Assembly: GCA_039621445.1 (NCBI GenBank) | Contig: CP154957.1 | Location: forward strand, 4,954,504 to 5,018,503 | Length of the DNA: 64,000 nucleotides | DNA from: Euglena gracilis | Taxonomy: Eukaryota; Euglenida; Euglenophyceae; Euglenales | Direction of reading: 5' to 3' | Shown: in pieces, positions 54,215 to 64,000 of the stretch | Position numbering within the stretch: the first letter of the stretch is position 1 | Layout: each line of letters begins with the position of its first letter | Program-made: the position numbers and the translations under genes | Notes under the pieces: model-generated | The model's database searches: none | Seen by the model: the letters and a program-made list of their open reading frames with translations, nothing else | What the model was told of the DNA's origin: nothing

Positions 54215-54805
54215 ATGAGAAGGCGTTGGAGCAGGGACAGGGATAGCGGAGAGGAGGATGAAGGAGAAGGCTTCCTGGAAGCAGAGGAGTATGAGAACTA
54301 CCTCAAGTGCAGGTGCAGATCTTCGTATATGAGTCCGGAACGGCGTTGCCAGCTGCGTTGGGAAGAGCTCAGTACTGGGAAAGACAGACAAGAAGTTGCA
54401 GCAGAAGCCCTGAGAGAAAGAGATTTACTGTGCAGCGTGGTGGTGAACCTTTGGATGGGAGGAGTGCAGCTGATTTCCCTCCAGGCTGGAGGAGGAGTGG
54501 TCAGGACAGACATGTCAGAGATTGTTCTGCACAGAGAAGATCCCTGCAGCAGCAGCAGGAGTATGAGCAGCAGGAGAGAGAATACCCTGCACAGAGAAGA
54601 GCCCTGCAGCAGCAGGAGTGTGGAGAGCAGGAGAGAGACTATTGTACACAAAGGAGAACCCTCCAGGTGCAGGAATATGGGCAGGAGAGAGATTACCCTG
54701 CAGAGAGAAGGACAGACAATGCTCAGCTGCCACCAGGGGTTGTCCCATGGACCACCCTTTATCAATTGCCACAGCCTTCCCCCAGTTTGTGAAGGGGAAT
54801 TTTAG
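54215..54805 (+). CDS. Hypothetical ORF with internal 54-60 nt repeats
   Basis: A 196-codon ATG-to-TAG frame starts acidic and arginine-rich (RDRDSGEEDEGEGFLEAEEY). From 54510 three units of 60, 57 and 54 nt repeat. In a second open frame (54307-54792) these units read AQRRSLQQQQEYEQQEREYP, AQRRALQQQECGEQERDY and so on, a regular coiled-coil-like pattern. All unit lengths are multiples of three. Which frame is used, or whether a small intron switches between them, is not decidable by eye. No known family. Confidence 0.4.
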   Translation: MRRRWSRDRDSGEEDEGEGFLEAEEYENYLKCRCRSSYMSPERRCQLRWEELSTGKDRQEVAAEALRERDLLCSVVVNLWMGGVQLISLQAGGGVVRTDMSEIVLHREDPCSSSRSMSSRRENTLHREEPCSSRSVESRRETIVHKGEPSRCRNMGRREITLQREGQTMLSCHQGLSHGPPFINCHSLPPVCEGEF

Positions 54806-54971
54806 CATTTGGGGGGTCCGTTGGCCCGTGGGTGTGCTCAAATAAAGGGGGGGGGGGGTAATCGACTCCCGACCCCCAATTAACCATGGTTAATCGCTTG
54901 ACGTGGAAAATGACGGTTAATTGCCCAACCCTGGTACAAGCCAGATTGGAGTGCACCAAGGCGACGCGTGC

Positions 54972-55026
54972 GGGTTAGGGTTAGGGTTAAGGTTAGGGTT
55001 CGGGTTAGGGTTAGGGTGAGGGTTAG
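54972..55026 (+). repeat. TTAGGG telomere-like array abutting an RT fragment
   Basis: About nine units of GGTTAGGG with AAGG, TTCGGG and GTGAGGG variants. RT-derived coding sequence begins within about 30 bp of its end. Confidence 0.85.
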
Positions 55027-55028
55027 GT

Positions 55029-55990
55029 GTGCACTGGGCTTGGACTACGCCCTCGACCAGTGCATTGCCTGGGACACATTGTGGGAAACCAGCAGTGGTG
55101 CTCGCCCACCTCCACGACCTCAACACGGTCCTCAAGGGGGCGGGCCTCCACCTCAACCTAGCCAAGTGCAAGCTATGGGGACCTGGGATGCAAAGGGTTG
55201 ATGAGGCCGGGCCACAATACCCTGACGGTTTGGCAGAAGACCACTTGGGGCGACAAGTACCCGTGATTCCCTTTGGAGGACCGAAGGGTATCACGGCCTT
55301 GGGCGTCCCAATCGATGCTCCGATGGAGCATGGCGCACGAAGAAGACACACCAAGAGCACCACAATGCCAAGCCGTATGGGAAGAAACGGTGGACAACGC
55401 GAACCTGCTCCTGGAACAGCTCAGGGGATACCCAGAGGGGCAAGTGCGGCACGCACTGTTGCGGTATTGCCTTGACGAATGCCGGGTGGTGCACTTCCTC
55501 TGGTCAACGGAGAGAGCAGGCGCAGGGGACTCCCGGCTCATCCTCAGGTCACGAATGCAAGCCGCACAAGATCTCCTCGAAATGGGAATCGCCGAGAGCA
55601 CATGGGGTCAGGTATCTTTGCTCATCCGCCACGGAGGCCTCGGAATCTCGGACCCAGAAGTTCTGCAACCGGCGGCTTGGACGGCTGCCTTGCTGAACTT
55701 GGGGATGCATGGCAACCAAGCCGTGGGGTTGCCGGCCTCGGTGCTGGCGAGCCCATCCCTAGACCTGCAAGACATGCTATGACGGTTGCGGTTGCAGCTT
55801 GGCCCCAACATGGATCCACTGGCTGGGTGGCTTGCAGGCACGGCCCTACTCTCCTCCGCAACAACAGAGCACACCTCCCAACGGTGGTGGGCGGAGAAAG
55901 TGGCGGACATGCAGAGCCAGCGAGTCGATGCGGTCGGCTAGGCCAGGGACCGGATGAGGCGGGTGTGCCAAAAGGGACTGGTGGCAATGG
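55029..55990 (+). pseudogene. Middle part of a non-LTR reverse transcriptase, 5'-truncated and decayed
   Basis: First frame: LAHLHDLNTVLKGAGLHLNL and AKCKLWGPG (region after the YxDD box). A frameshift near 55350 is followed by GYPEGQVRHALLRYCLDECRV, LLIRHGGLGISDPEVLQPAAW. TGA at 55780-55782 and TAG at 55939-55941 interrupt a frame that otherwise continues to VCQKGLVAMGWL. HGGLGI..P is typical of this RT group. It represents an earlier part of the protein than 52320-53564, so the two are pieces of different copies. Confidence 0.75.
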
Positions 55991-56548
55991 GATGGCTGCG
56001 TACCTTCTTAGACGGCGCTACAGGGTATGATCGAAAATCAGCGGTTCCCAAAAAATGGCCACTTTTTCGAGGCGTCGGCGTAGGGCCTCGGCTCCGCGCG
56101 ACGTTTTTCCACGGCTCACCCAGGGCCGGTGCTGTGCGATGGCTGGGTGTTCCCGCTGTGTGTGGGTTTTGCGGCGGTGCCACTGCGGCCCTGGTTTGAG
56201 TGCGGGTCCCAACGCTGCCCAACGTCAATTTTCGTGGAGGGGGGGGGTGAAACACACTTTCCTTCCCCCCTGAACTTTTTTCCAAAAGACTTTTTGGATG
56301 TCTGAACCCCCCCTTTTTTGAAATTCGTCGGGGCCTCGGACAGGTTGGGGTCAACGAGCCAAAGTTGCAGGGGCGGGCGTCAAAGTTGATGTGCGTCTTC
56401 ATTCTCTCCGTGGGTGTCAACAGATGAAGTCCAAGTTGCCACATTGCTTCAAAATGCAGAATGTTTTTTTTGGAAGTACATACCTTTTGTTCCCACTGCC
56501 CGTTTTGCAAGCCCCTATTTGCAGGGTGGGGGTCATCTTTGAAATTTA

Positions 56549-56782
56549 GGAACCACGGTTCCCAATTTTTTTGATCGATCCTGCAGTCAAGGTACTGGTG
56601 TTCTACTTCATGTCATGGGGGGGGCTTTCAAAGAAATGGGTGTAGCAATGGAAAGCGACTAGCCTTGAATTGCAAATGATCTTGACATGGCCCCATTTCC
56701 AATGTTTTGCGAAGGTCACATTTCCTGTTTGGCCTTTGAATAATCGGGGCAATTGTTGGGAAGTTTTGGGAACCACGGTTCC
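56549..56782. repeat. Two GGAACCACGGTTCC palindromes
   Basis: Exact copies at 56549-56562 and 56769-56782, with a third at 61340-61353. Each is followed by C/T-rich sequence. The rest of 56035-57940 shows no supported gene. Confidence 0.6.
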
Positions 56783-57941
56783 CTTTTTTTTTTTGCACTG
56801 CCCATTGATTTCCTCTTTTTCTGCTTTTTTGGGGGGTTTGCCATCAGATGAAGCACCTTTTTTGCTGTTTTCATTGGCACAGTGGTACATCACACATATG
56901 AGAAGTGCATGTGATAGAAGGTCATTGCAACCCCAAGGCCTGCAACTGTTTCCCCTCTCGCACCTTCGGGAGTTGCGTTAAGGGTAAAACCGGAAAGTCG
57001 CCATTTGCAAAGCGCCAAATGAATTTTTTTTATGCTGTGAGGGATTGTGAAGTTCGAGGGTTGGCTTTTGGGAGTACTAAAATTGGGTTGTGGTGCTAGC
57101 TGCAGTAGCAACAACTGGGTTGGGATTAGAGGTGTGATCCAGCCACATTTTTAGTTCGGTTATCCCGTTGCTTGCCAAGGGTGGCATTTCTCACTCCAAG
57201 AAACCTCAAAATACAATGGTTTTCCACGATAGGGAGGCGTTGGGACGCAGGCATGCAAGCACCCAAGGCATACATCCGCCAAAGTTTATTGCCGTGAAAT
57301 GTTAGTTGTGCAATGTTAAACCAAGAAACCACTTCCAAAGAACCTTGCTTTGGGCCGTATATTCAGAAGGAAAACTGCTTCCAACCATAAATATGCTCGC
57401 TGTCCCCGTGTGGGTGGTTTATCGGAACCATGCATGTGCATCGTCTGGAAGCTGCATCCCAGAGGGGTGGCCAACCCAAAACTGACTCCAGGAAATATTC
57501 TAACCTCAATTTTCTTCAATCCTTTTTGCCATTGTCTTCCTTAAAACTCTGGCCACCTCAGGAGGGGGGGGGAGGGCTTTTGTACTTTGGTCATTCCACA
57601 CCCCCCAATCAGATGTTATTGTGCACCCGTGTTGGTCAGGATGGGATTTACAAACGTGAACCCAAGGCGTTCACACCTAAATAGTCCTTTTGCACATCAC
57701 CTTTTGGGTTGCTCAATTGCGGGATCAATTCACTATTTTTTTTTCAAAAATATATTTGTCCCACCGTGGCAAAGAAATCTGGTGCCTTGGTGAAACAGAC
57801 ATAAGTCTGTTATTTTGTGATTAAGTTTGCAAACAAGCGATGTTGTATGGCTTGGAAACTCTTCTGAAACACGGGAGAAGGAAAGCGCGGGACTCCATTT
57901 TATTGGTCACATTTTTGCTGAGTTAAGACATCGCCCTTTGG

Positions 57942-58347
57942 AGGTTAGGCAGGGGTGGGGGGGGGGCTGTGGACCCCCCCGGTGAAGTTCACCGGTGAAC
58001 ATTCACCGGGGGGGGAGGGGGGGGGGACTTTCGGCGGTTCACCGGTGAAGTTCACCGGTGAACTTCACCGTTTTGATGGTTGGGGGTGAAATTTTCATGG
58101 GTAAAATTTTGCTCCTTTCCTCTCAAAATGGTCATTTTGAGGTTGATGCTTCATGGAATTTTTATCGAAATTTCCGAAAACTTGCCCAAAATGCCATTTT
58201 GGCCATTTTTGGCCAAAAAAGTGCTCCCTTGGTGAACTTCACCGGTGAAGTTCACCGATGGGTTAGGCAGAGGGGGGGGGGGAGGGGGTCCGGGACCCCC
58301 CGGTGAACTTTCAAACGGTGAACTTCACCATAGGGGGGGGAGGGGGT
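57942..58347. repeat. Word-repeat element (GGTGAACTTCACC palindromes)
   Basis: GTGAAGTTCACCGGTGAAC and variants occur about eight times between G-runs/C-runs. Two GGTTAGGCAG(A/G)GG strings (57943, 58261) begin the halves. Fits the cap plus word architecture with a palindromic word. Confidence 0.7.
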
Positions 58348-58828
58348 CAAAATGACCAAAGTCTACTGCCTGATCTCCTTTGCCAGATGCAGTGTCAAAG
58401 CCTTTGATCATTCAACTCAAATGTGGCCCTCCGCATTGTTGCACTCGCAAGAGCATGATGGAGCGGAGTATGCGCTCTGGAAAGTCATCAAACAAGGGAA
58501 CGTGGAACATTGCACATAGAAAATCATGACCTCAAGGAACAGGCAGTTTGTGCTATTTTGGTGGGCTGTGCATTCCATGGTGTTAATGTGATGTATGGCA
58601 TGTGAACGAATGTGCATGTCAATAGGCAAGAAAAAGATGGGAACAAGTCTGCCAAAGTCTGCATGACAGTTGAACAAAAATTTGTTTTTTGGCTGGTACC
58701 CAGGAATTAACAAGTGCATTTTGGATGACAAAGCTCAAGGTGGTTTTTTCAAAGTGCATATTTTTTTGAACAAGCCAGTTATTATCCTGGAAGTGTTCTT
58801 TGAAGCATGTGGTGGGATGAGTGGCAAA

Positions 58829-59960
58829 CGGTAGACTGGGGGGGGGGTCCTGGGTGGTCGGCCGACTAGTCGGCCGACCACCCAATTGGTCGGCCGACTA
58901 GGCCTGGTCGGCAGCTAGTCGGCGAGACAGGGGGGGGGGTCCTGGGTGGTCGGCCGACTAGTCGGCCGACCACCCACTCTAATGTAGTTACGGGCCAGTT
59001 TCGCCGACTTTTAAGCCCCCCCCTGAGAAAAAATTTTGTCCAAATCACCCCAAAACCAGTCAAAACCCACCCAAATGGCTCCAGAACCCCCCCAATCGGG
59101 GGTCAATATGCAAAAAAATTGGGGGAAAATGTCCATTTTGGGCCACTTTTGGCAAAAGAACACCTCTATCCGTTGTATATAAGTCAATATAAGTCAAATT
59201 TTGCACAAAAGGACTTAGCCCTCCAAGTATATTGCCAACATAGAAGGGATTTTGTTATTTGAGGGGGGGGTGCGGGGGGGGGCGGAGCCCCCCCCGCCTA
59301 TGCCAAAGTGAGCCACAAAAACGACTTAACCCCGGAGTATGTTGCCAACATAGAAGGGATTTTGTTATTTGAGGGGGGGGGTGCGGGGGGCGGAGCCCCC
59401 CCCGCCTATGCCAAAGTGAGCCACAAAAACGACTTAGCCCCTGAGTATGTTGCCAACATAGAAGGGATTTTGTTATCTGGGCTCGGGTGTGGGTGGAGGG
59501 GGGAGTTTTCAGCCTGTCCTGATGCAGAATGCTTGCATTTCTAAAGGATTTTCATGTAATCCCTGTTTCGTCATTGGTTTTTTACCCCTCCGGACCCCAT
59601 CAAGGGCCCACCGACCCCCCACCGACCAAAAATTTCCATCTGAGGGTGTTCCTGTTGGTGTAAGGCACTTATTTGGCCCCATCCGGACCATTTCCGGGTG
59701 GTTTGGACCCGCCACAGACCATTTTTATGCCCACCGACTAGCCACCGACTAGTTTGCATACAATTTTCTTCATAAAAAGTCGGCGAGACTGGCCCGTAAC
59801 TACATTAGAGTGGGTGGTCGGCCGACTAGTCGGCCGACCACCCAGGACCCCCCCCCCCTGTCTCGCCGACTAGCTGCCGACCAGGCCTAGTCGGCCGACC
59901 AATTGGGTGGTCGGCCGACTAGTCGGCCGACCACCCAGGACCCCCCCCCCCAGTCTACCG
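58829..59960. mobile_element. 1.1-kb inverted-repeat element with TCGGCCGACTAG palindromes
   Basis: Ends CGGTAGACTGGGGG and its inverse. Arms of about 175 bp contain GGTCGGCCGACTAGTCGGCC palindromes, GTCCTGGGTGG and TAATGTAGTTACGGGCCAG in inverse order. The centre holds the 130-bp tandem repeat. The right arm recurs at 63650-63774. Confidence 0.8.
59205..59478. repeat. Tandem repeat, about 127-bp unit, two and a half units
   Basis: Units of GACTTAACCCCGGAGTATG, GAAGGGATTTTGTTATTTG, G-run, GCGGAGCCCCCC and CAAAGTGAGCCACAAAAAC. Shared with 17735-17890. Each unit has a GC-rich hairpin (GGGGGGCGGAGCCCCCC). Confidence 0.8.
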
Positions 59961-62391
59961 CCTAGGACCGGTGGGATGGCTCATTTGCATTTGGACAAGA
60001 GCCCTCCCTGTCTTCCCCTTGAAGAAAGCAAAATTTTCAAAAAAATTTTGAACGAAGGTGATTTTTTCCATTGCTCATTTTCCAATCCATCCATCAAATC
60101 ATTTCGTCATTCAAATTTGCAGAGAAATTCTGGGCATCCCACAATTTCTCAATTTGGAAGATTTTTTCCCTCAATTGTATTCATTGTACAGAAGTTTTAG
60201 CCCTGCTTTTCTCTCGGCCGCTAGCGAACAATCCCGTCATCAAAGAGTCAGACCATGTGAGCCCCAGGGCTCAAAATCAAAGTTGCATGTTAGACACACA
60301 CCAACGTTTCTCTCATCAGTCTTTGAGGACCGTGGTTTTAATTTTTGAAATTCCATCACGTTTTGGGACCAATGTGTCCATAGAGAGAAAAGAACAGTTT
60401 TTATTACAGTACCAACTTTGCTATCACAGTGAGGGGTGACAACATCTATTTTCCCAAGCATGGGCTATCCACCGTGGTTGGTTTGGTTTGAAGCCTCTTC
60501 CCCATTGCGCACCTGTGCAGTTGTAGCTTTGCTGATTTTGCTCCAATCAAGATTTCATGTTGCTGTCCAGTATCCAAGATGTGGCAGCCACTTAAAGCTT
60601 AGCGCCATCATGGATGCTGGTAGGATTTGAAATGGTTGCCTTTGTTAGGCAATATATTTCTTCTCGTGTTTTTTTTTGGCCCCAGACCCAAAAAACAAGA
60701 ATTTGCTTAATTCTCCAAGGTCTATGGCCAGTTGTACCCCAAATCAAAACTAGGATTACAAGTTGACAACAGGCAAATCTTGTTTCACTCAGCAAAAGAC
60801 AAAAAACACATACAGCCGTTCATCTCTTGGAGTCCAAACAAAAATGTACAGACCATATTTGAAGACTGCAAGGGCCCAAACAAAGGCGCTCGGGGTAAGA
60901 CCACGCGCCTTTGAATATCACTTCATGCAAACTTTATGGAATACTCCACAACTAAGCGCACCAAGGCCTCCACTTTTCCGGGTGCTGCAAGCCTTTGGTG
61001 GTGTCGTCCCCGTAACCTCCCTGCCCTGTGAACCCGTGACCCGACCCGCAATGACCCGGATTCGGGACCCCAGAAGTTCGAGGAAACACCAAGCCTAAAG
61101 CAAATTTCCAGCATTTTTTTGTCCTTTTGGACAATTCTGCAAAGCTGCTGCGAACCCCCATTTCTTCCCCCGTGACCCCCCCCCATGCCCCCCTGTGACC
61201 CTACCCCCTTCTACTCAAGCTTTTTTTGCCATTCTGCCTTCTTAAGGTACAAACAATTTCCCCTTCCCCCCTTTTTTCCTTTCTAAGGGAGCATGGGCTC
61301 CTGACACAATCTGGGCCATTCTTGTTAAACAAAAAAATAGGAACCACGGTTCCCAAATTTGAATTTTCCTTTTTGTCCATTAAAATATGGACCACTTTTC
61401 TCCAATGATTTTCAATGTGCTCATCAAATAAAGGTCTCTCGTTTGAAATCCAGAATCTCAAAGATTTTGTGGGATATTTTGCATTTTTTTTGGTAGTGAA
61501 GGTTGGGGCTGAGATATTATTTGTGTTGTTGCTCAGCCTGACCATTTGATACATTACAAATTCTTGCTCTTTGGCTTTCAGCCGAAAGTCAAGGGCTTCC
61601 AAGGGATATCGGGTGGCATGTTGATGAATCTGCTCATGTGGGAGGCCGCCAGTTTTATTGGAATCGCCTTATGTTTGACTCTTGTTTTGTGCACCATGGC
61701 GTGCTGAGAAGCTCGGAGGATCCGTCGGATCAATCTGTGATGGTTGTCTAATGATGGACAAAACTCATCACCGTGGGAGCAATGCAGCTCTACATGTGCT
61801 TCTGCCATTGCAATTGGGGCCATAGTTGGCAAACTGGTTTTTTTGGACTTTTTTTTTTGTTTTTTTTAATTCTAACACTGTTTTTTTTAAAAAAAACAAA
61901 AAAAACGCCAACAAGGTTTTGCTCGGAAAAATTTTTGAATGCATATTTTCAATCATTTTTGGCAAGTTTTGGGGAATTTCTGCCAAATATTTCCTTAAAC
62001 AAAAAATGAAAAAAGTCCTACAGTAGCATTTTTTTGCATTTTTTGAATGTTTTTTGACCATTTTTTTGGCAATTTTTGAACTTAGTAGGATTCGAAGTAT
62101 GGTTTGGGTGTTTCATAACGAGTTTTTTCAATGAAATTTTCCTTTTGTTTTTTTTGATGTTTTTTTGGCGTTTTTTTAAAAAAAAAGCATGTTGTTTTGT
62201 TTTTTTTAAAAAAAAACAAAAAAAATGCCAAGTATGATTGGGGCAGGAGGCTCCCATTCACATGTGCAGGGCAACAAGGAAGGTTGTAGACAGTGGATTG
62301 AGAAGTGGAAGCGGCCCACAAGGAAATACCCAGACCATAGGACCACTGTTCTCCATCCCACGCCAGTGTCTTTCCACCACCCACCCTGCTT

Positions 62392-62718
62392 TTGCAAGTT
62401 GAAACAGAAGCAGCATCACTGCTATCCCAATTCAACATCCGAATCTCTTTTCCAGAGTGCATTCCCCTTAGCCTTGCTGCTGAAAAGTTCTTCATGGGAC
62501 CGGTGTTTGGTTCCTCATTCTTCCCAGTTTTTATGGGTTCCAATGGACATTTTACTTTCCCTCCATCAAAAGATGTCGCACAGGGATCTCTGCCGAAATT
62601 CGTTAATTTCATTTCACGACAAGCACTCTTCACACAACATACCCCTTCAAATGTTCTTTGTGTCATTCCTGAAAAGGGCATTTTTAGATTTGGTGACGCA
62701 GGGTTCCATGTGGGATAA
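62392..62718 (+). CDS. Hypothetical ORF, weak
   Basis: Reads LSQFNIRISFPECIPLSLAA then FFMGPVFGSSFFPVFMGSNG, protein-like but without recognised motifs. Other frames on both strands are also open here. Surrounding 60200-62230 is AT-rich with short inverted T/A runs and no supported gene. Confidence 0.2.
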   Translation: MQVETEAASLLSQFNIRISFPECIPLSLAAEKFFMGPVFGSSFFPVFMGSNGHFTFPPSKDVAQGSLPKFVNFISRQALFTQHTPSNVLCVIPEKGIFRFGDAGFHVG

Positions 62719-63115
62719 TTCAAGAGAAGGCAGGAAATCAAAAGGGTGGTTTGAAACCCCGCTGAAGCATCACCTCAGAGAGACCCTGGTGAACAACAAG
62801 GAGGTCTTGGTCCACCGTGCTTCCAACCAGATGTTGCATTGTTTTGCCTGGGGGGAAGAGAGCATCCCATGCTGCTGCTTCAACCAGGCTGTGTTTCCCC
62901 CAGCTTTTGCCCCGGAGGGCAGTGAACACTGTCCCCAAACCTGCTCAATGCATCGGGTGTCTCATTTGGGAACCGTGGATCCCAAAATGTGCTGTCCAGC
63001 TGCATAAATTGCATCGGGGAGGGGAGCCATTTTCGGCATTTTTTCACCCCCTGGAAGGGCTTTTTTCCAAGTGCAAGATTTTTCCTTTCAAATTGGGCGT
63101 CCATCCCCGGTCCCG

Positions 63116-63290
63116 CAGGTCGGCTTGAAAACGCCGTTTTTCCGCCCTCCGATCAGCCCCATTCTGAACCAAGCCCCGGTTATCCTTCTGGAGGTCGACA
63201 GCTTTCTAGTGCCCAACGTTCCCCGCTGGCAGCGTGGCCCTGAACCTTGCGTCTTGGCCCGCCCGTGCACCACCCGAGCCACAACCCCAT
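63116..63290 (+). CDS. Candidate exon, unidentified
   Basis: After CGGTCCCGCAG the frame reads GLKTPFFRPPISPILNQ, then VILLEVDSFLVPNVPRWQRG, with a change to mixed GC composition; it is open to TGA. Looks more protein-like than its neighbours but matches no family I know. Confidence 0.35.
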
Positions 63291-64000
63291 GAGGGACGTG
63301 AATTTGCCTCATTTTCAGCGTTTGCCCTGCGGGGTGCATCAGCCTGGTGGGCACCAGGGGGAGGTGAAAAACCGGGGAATCGGGCCCGAATGCCACTGAA
63401 TACTGCGCGGTCTGGCCCCTTTCCTGGATCGTCTCCCCTTCACAGCCAATGCGCGGCCAGAAAGCATGAAACGTGCTTGGGAACCACATATTTTTTTCAA
63501 AAAACCATCATACCCTGTAGCGCCGTCTAAGACCTTGCCCGGCAAGGCACAGCACACAGCTTTCTCGGACACCCAATACTGGCTGCTGCTGCGGTGGTGG
63601 CTTGGCTTGGCTTGGTCACGCTGCCAGGGTGCCCATTGTGTCGAGGGTCCCCCACCCAGGACCCCCCCCCCTGTCTCGCCGACTAGCTGCCGACCAGGCC
63701 TAGTCGGCCGACCAATTGGGTGGTCGGCCGACTAGTCGGCCGACCACCCAGGACCCCCCCCCCCCAGTCTACCGCCTAGGACCGGTGGGATGGCTCATTT
63801 GCATTTGGACAAGAGCCCTCCCTGTCTTCCCCTTGAAGAAAGCAAAATTTTCAAAAAAATTTTGAACGAAGGTGATTTTTTCCATTGCTCATTTTCCAAT
63901 CCATCCATCAAATCATTTCGTCATTCAAATTTGCAGAGAAATTCTGGGCATCCCATAATTTCTCAATTTGGAAGATTTTTTCCCTCAATTGTATTCATTG

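Larger units (their letters stand above)
59845..64000 (+). repeat. 3.8-kb tandem duplication, second unit cut by the window edge
   Basis: From the CTGTCTCGCCGACTAGCTGCC region (59858) through GAAGATTTTTTCCCTCAATTG (60193) the sequence is repeated almost perfectly at 63671-64000, offset about 3813 bp. One difference seen is CCACAATTTC against CCATAATTTC. The near-identity implies a recent event. Confidence 0.85.

Overview
This looks like nuclear DNA from a eukaryote with repeat-rich, intron-rich genes, most probably a euglenid (Euglenozoa). No prokaryotic operons or long intact genes are present. Real coding sequence is scattered as short, GC3-rich exons among AT-rich and homopolymer-rich filler. 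The euglenid inference rests on intron ends. In a DJ-1/PfpI-family gene and its duplicate, five introns per copy lack GT-AG ends; they carry CAG at +4 to +6 and CTG at -8 to -6, the signature published for euglenid nonconventional introns. Telomere-like repeats are TTAGGG, which fits Euglenozoa. No rRNA or organelle marker was seen, so the assignment is an inference.

Layout. 0-8.3 kb: a homopolymer-capped repeat element at the left edge, then several orphan GC3-rich exons of an unidentified gene interleaved with copies of a dispersed element (family I). 8.4-21 kb and 27.6-39.3 kb: two copies of a segmental duplication. Each holds a DJ-1/PfpI gene plus conserved exons of unidentified genes. 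Copy 1 of the DJ-1 gene is open throughout; copy 2 has a TAG in exon 3. The copies differ by insertions (one of 3 kb in copy 1) and by internal inversions, which gives natural empty sites. 21-24.1 kb: word-repeat elements and a rearranged, frameshifted duplicate of part of a TRAPPC12-like gene. 24.1-24.3 kb: convergent tRNA-Leu and tRNA-Ser. 40.2-49.5 kb: the TRAPPC12-like gene itself (TRAPP complex subunit 12, TPR repeats), about ten exons, with mixed conventional and nonconventional introns. 49.7-49.9 kb: convergent tRNA-Pro pair. 50-56 kb: non-LTR reverse-transcriptase fragments, one interrupted by a 445-bp hAT-like insertion, one starting directly after telomeric repeats. 56-64 kb: mostly non-coding, with large inverted-repeat elements and a 3.8-kb tandem duplication running off the right edge.

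The most interesting signal is family I, a MITE-like element with CAGGGCGGTCC termini. One complete copy is flanked by a perfect 8-bp target-site duplication. Another copy is exactly an intron of the DJ-1 gene. The intron includes 3 nt before CAG and 5 nt after CTG; 3+5 equals the 8-bp duplication, so splicing restores the pre-insertion exon. This suggests that hAT-like insertions generate the nonconventional introns. A second recurrent pattern is a group of elements with C-run/G-run caps around an element-specific repeated short word. Gene functions are inferred from motif recognition by eye; no search was run.
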